This document shows positions 60,801 to 64,000 of a stretch of 64,000 bases of DNA, piece by piece (the stretch's first letter is position 1; the number at the start of each line of letters is the position of its first letter). Made by a program: the position numbers and the translations under genes. The stretch covers positions 44,691,569 through 44,755,568 of the forward strand of contig CM075766.1 of the NCBI GenBank assembly GCA_037974665.1, written 5' to 3'. Below the pieces are notes generated by a model. It was given only the letters and a program-made list of their open reading frames with translations, had not been told where the DNA came from and made no database searches. The DNA is from Ehretia macrophylla. Its lineage: Eukaryota > Streptophyta > Magnoliopsida > Boraginales > Ehretiaceae.

Positions 60801-62767
60801 AAAGAGAGGGAAAAAGAGGAAAATAGGACATGAACCAGATTTAAGTTTTAATTTTTCTTTTCTCTGTCAAACCTAGATAGGCCGTCGAAGTTTCCAGAAG
60901 ACAGGCAAAAGTGAGAGAAGGAACAGGCCACCCTGATTTGGCTTTAAAACTTGAAGCATCTGAAGCAAAGCTACAAGATTTAAAATCAAACATGCATATT
61001 TTGGGAAAGGAAGCTGCTGCAGCTATGGCTGCTGTTGAAGCTCAACAACAAAGGTTGACGCTTCAACGCCTAATTGCTATGGTATGGTTTTATGTGTTCG
61101 TACCTTTAGAAAGTTCAAATAACCTGCTTTAAAAATGTACGTTTGCTTACTCTTAATTTCTTGATTTAGGTTGAATCAGAACGTGCTTACCATCAAAGAG
61201 CACTTCAGATACTCGATCAGCTAGAAAGTGAGGTACATAACATTCTTTTTACTAGCAGATGCAGACAATTTGAAGTTTTAGCCCTGAGTACGATCAATGC
61301 TTTCCTTTTTTGATTCAGATGTTATCAGAGCGCCAAAGAATTGAAGCGGCTCCTAGTCCACCCCAGGACAGTATGCCTCCACCTCCGTCATATGAAGAAG
61401 TAAATGGTGTATCCACTTCCCCTGTGCATAATGGATCAACTGATAGCATGGGTTATTTTCTTGGGGAAGTAAGTAGCTGATGTCTTGTGTCTCACCTTGA
61501 AATTCTGTAAGAACGTGCGGTAAACTTCATAATGGTTATTCTCTTGCTTTCTATGGTTTTATGACAGGTCATGTATGCATATCAAGCTGAATCTGATATC
61601 GAGCTTAATTTGTCTGTTGGGGATTATGTTGTCATTCGAAAGGTTTGCTTTTCGCTTTATGACTTGTTGTTTCCATCTTTCTACTCAATGAGTGTACTTC
61701 TACATCAGAATCAGGAAAGCAAGGTGTTAGCTGCTATCTTTTGTCTTGAACACAGAGACAATTGAACAAACAGATTGATAGCAATTTGCTTGTGGTGTAG
61801 TCCTTTGCATCAAATTTTAGATCTGTTTTATTGAGGGGAAAAAACTATATGGAAATTTTTTTCAACACATTTGCGGAAGTACTTGATCTGCATGTCCTGT
61901 TGATTATCATCTATTAGTGGAAGCATCATATCCTGATAAGCCTTAATTTTATAAGGGGTTAGCTATAATGAGCAGCACCTCTTCACATGTAGTTATCTCT
62001 CTTTTCACCTTTGAGAGATATAACTACACGTGAACAAGAAGTGCTCATTACAGCTATTCCATATAACTTCCACGGGTTTATATCATCACAATTAGTAGTT
62101 TACAAGAAGTGCTCATTACAGCTATTCCATATAATTTCCACTGGTTTATATCATCACATTTAGTGGTTTTACCATTATTTTAGTAGAGTTTACGATCCAG
62201 GGAAATTTCGTGCTCTATATGTGATTATTTATAAAATTTATGAAATCATAGTTTCAAGCATTGGGTATTTGCTCGCATTGAAGTTTCTGTAATTTAGTAC
62301 TCCTTTTCTTATTTGTTGGTTGTGTTATAAACCATGGCACAAATACCAGCATGTACAAATGCTATTGAACTCTATGGTGACAGAAAATATAAGCTTCTAA
62401 ATTTATTTCATTGCACTTTCTCTGTCAATGCCGTTTTATTAGGTCTCTAACCTGTCAATTCTGTTTGTTTTTATGCACTCTTTTCTTCTCTTTTTCCTTT
62501 CTTGTTGCGCTGTGGGATTCAATAGAGATTTCTTCAAAAAAAAAAAAAAAGGGATTCGATAGAGAATGCTAGAAATGGCTGTTCCCAAATGTTTATCTCT
62601 ATTTTCCGGGACTGCTGGCAAATAGATATTCATATTATCTCCCTTTACAGGTCTCAAACAATGGTTGGGCAGAAGGTGAATGCAAGGGAAAGGCAGGTTG
62701 GTTTCCTTTTGGATATATCGAAAGACGGGATCGTGTTCTTGCAAGCAAGGTGGCTGAAGTTTTCTGA
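56845..62767 (+). CDS. SH3P2: SH3P2-like protein (BAR and SH3 domains), 10 coding exons
   Basis: Coding exons: 56845-56904, 58528-58650, 58931-59000, 59100-59251, 60456-60557, 60881-61081, 61170-61232, 61319-61468, 61568-61642, 62651-62767. All introns are GT-AG and the frame stays open for 370 codons, close to Arabidopsis SH3P2. Start MEAIRKQASRLREQVARQQQ is the family's usual N-terminus. Residues 1-260 are the helical BAR-like region (QKLEKLYISTRAAK, RDIVRGVEGYIVTGSKQVE, ARAQMEKERGNLLKALGTQV, EPLRAMV, APLEDARHLAQRYDR). A linker has PPPPSYEE (277-284). SH3 domain about 303-362: YFLGEVMYAYQAESDIELNL, GDYVV, GWAEGECKGKAGWFP, GYIE. Family members bind membranes and phosphoinositides and work in clathrin traffic, cell-plate formation, autophagosome formation and ubiquitin-linked sorting. 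All key SH3 positions are present; it looks functional. Paralogue assignment (SH3P1/2/3) is by similarity only. Confidence 0.93.
56905..58527 (+). other. Intron 1 of the SH3P2-like gene
   Basis: 1.6-kb first intron, GT at 56905, AG at 58527. TA/TG-rich start (ATATATGTATATATTATATA near 56920). A 148-codon ORF (57857-58303) is present but shows no domain. No transposon recognised. Confidence 0.7.
59252..60455 (+). other. Intron 4 of the SH3P2-like gene
   Basis: 1.2 kb, GT at 59252, AG at 60455. No repeat or gene identified; a C-rich/A-rich junction lies at 59850-59895. Confidence 0.65.
60767..60803 (+). repeat. Poly-C/poly-A tract in intron 5
   Basis: About 22 consecutive C followed by about 13 A. 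The exact lengths may not be reliable, as such runs are error-prone in sequencing. Confidence 0.8.
61955..62060. mobile_element. Small hairpin (MITE-like) element in intron 9
   Basis: Inverted arms GGGGTTAGCTATAATGAGCA... and ...TGCTCATTACAGCTATTCC pair over roughly 45 bases including CACATGTAGTTAT / ATAACTACACGTG, with a loop of about 15 bases. No clear target-site duplication. The right arm is partly repeated by the tandem duplication that follows. Confidence 0.65.
62034..62169 (+). repeat. 68-bp tandem duplication in intron 9
   Basis: ACAAGAAGTGCTCATTACAG begins at 62034 and again at 62102. The two units differ at a few bases (AACTTCCACGGG against AATTTCCACTGG). It overlaps the right arm of the hairpin element. 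Confidence 0.85.
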
Positions 62768-63640
62768 AAAATATCACGCCTACCCAAATCTCAGTGATTG
62801 CTGCTGTATCTTCTTATTAGTGAACAAGAGAGGAAAAATGAAAAACAATTGCTGATGTATTTTTTCTTCTTAATTTCCTTGTCTTTTCGGATTCAAATAT
62901 AGCCTCTTATAAATAGTGTATTGGAGAGTTTTGCACCGATGTAATTGCTTTTGGGAAAATTTGTCAAAAGCTTTATCCCTTTTTGGATACCATCTTGTGT
63001 ATCCAATGCTAAATTTTATTTGACTTCTCATATAATCAAATCCAGTCCTTTTTTTTATTATTATTCTTTAATTTTTATCCATTTAATTTCATATAATGAG
63101 AAATTCTTCTTCTTTGTGATTGTGTACCTGTACATGGAAGTATTGCTTTTCTTTTATTTCAACTTTTCTTTTTTGACTTAGTCTTTTAAACTTACATCAA
63201 AAGTGTCAAATTCAGGATGAAGTATGATCCAAACTAGTCAGGTATAAAGTCTATTGATACTAGTTCCAAAAGAATTAACTTTTCCTTTCACGATATGACT
63301 AAACGACTGAATCTGGCCATAACGGAACATACCATCTCAGCTAACACTCTCAAAATACTTCATCTGTTTCATTGCATTAAAACACATAACATATGATAAT
63401 GTTTCGACTTCAGAGTTGAATAAGACTTTAAATGGACAAAGCATGTTATAGCTAAAAGATTTCACAAAGTTGTCATACTATTTCATAAGATATTTAAAAA
63501 AGTGGAAAAAGATGTTACATTACATTATTTGTCATTACAATATACTAAACCAAATACATTCAATAAGTACGGTGGATAAAGGTTGCTTCCTCTACTGTCA
63601 TTATTAATTTTTCAATCAATCAATAAGAAAATGTAGACCG
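62768..63640 (+). other. 3' UTR and downstream spacer of the SH3P2-like gene
   Basis: After the TGA at 62765-62767. T-rich with several AATAAA-like words but no clear single poly(A) signal; the transcript probably ends within 62900-63100. Nothing else identified to 63640. Confidence 0.5.
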
Positions 63641-64000
63641 CATATGAGAAGAGATTGCGATACACAGATTTTGTATGTATACCTTTCAGAAGAAAGGTAT
63701 TAAGACGTGCTCGTGAGATGAGGTCTTTTATCACTTCATAATTGCGTTCCTGCAAAATAGAGAATGGTGAACAATCTTTATCCGTCAAGCTATTACATGC
63801 AATAACTCATATAAGAATAATCAGCTTTTGTTACTGGTTAATTGCCATTTCTCTGCCCAATTGTTTTAAAATCCTTTTACAACAAAAACTTACATAAATT
63901 GCTCGGTTGGTTGGCAGGCAGATACGCCAAAAGAATAGCGACTATGATCACGATGAAGAAAAGCTGCATCAAAATTGCACTATGAGAATCTATCCATCCA
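63640..64000 (-). other. Possible exons of a minus-strand gene running off the window
   Basis: On the minus strand, 63999-63893 reads GWIDSHSAILMQLFFIVIIV followed by AILLAYLPANQPSNL, a good transmembrane helix, ending at a donor-like TTAT|GTAAGT. A second piece, after TTTTGCAG (about 63755), reads ERNYEVIKDLISRARLNTFL and ends near a GTATAC donor-like site. The two do not join in frame without a stop, so this is a weak call. No family recognised. Confidence 0.25.

Noticed and set aside
62439..62777. 112-codon minus-strand ORF at the end of the SH3P2-like gene
   Set aside because: Antisense shadow of coding exon 10 plus intron sequence.

Overview
This window is nuclear DNA of a flowering plant, most likely a eudicot. 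It has an intron-containing SH3P2-type gene, plant-lineage LTR retrotransposons of both superfamilies (Ty1/copia; Ty3/gypsy Tat and Tekay-like chromovirus), MITEs, AT-rich spacers and a broken plant subtilase. No bacterial or organellar features were seen. The species cannot be named from the sequence.

Layout. Positions 1-53452 are a tandem segmental array of the form copia1-U1-copia2-U2-U3. U is a host spacer of about 3.7 kb (U3 is cut short at about 1.1 kb). The two copia copies sit at the same point of the repeat and both carry GAAAT at the 3' LTR edge, so the copia element was inserted before the copia+U block was duplicated. The U2/U3 junction preserves the site without copia. U1 was then hit by two Tat elements on the minus strand: element A (6166-27108) and element B (30650-40514). 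It also took a 454-bp PIF/Harbinger-like MITE. Element A is itself split by a truncated Tekay-like chromovirus (element D, 8743 to about 14605) and by a non-coding LARD-like element (element C, 14848-21610). Because U2 and U3 keep the empty sites, target-site duplications can be read for copia2, A, B and the MITE.

Genes of the elements. All gag and pol frames are broken by stops or frameshifts, so every retroelement here looks defective in cis. A and B carry, besides gag-pol on the minus strand, an additional gene on the plus strand between pol and the 3' LTR. It has a PF04195-type 'putative gypsy-type transposon' domain, a coiled-coil tail, its own TATA box and an apparent intron. In B an eight-unit 27-bp minisatellite lies between the ends of the two convergent genes. 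The copia element has a 132-codon ORF of unknown function between its primer-binding site and gag.

Positions 53453-64000 look single copy. They hold fragments of a subtilase (minus strand), a 380-bp fold-back MITE, and a complete ten-exon SH3P2-like gene (56845-62767, 370 codons), the only clearly functional gene in the window. A small hairpin repeat and a 68-bp tandem duplication lie in its last intron. The final 350 bases may hold exons of a further minus-strand gene.

The most notable items are the antisense gene of the Tat elements with its own promoter, the copia leader ORF, and the readable order of duplication and insertion events.
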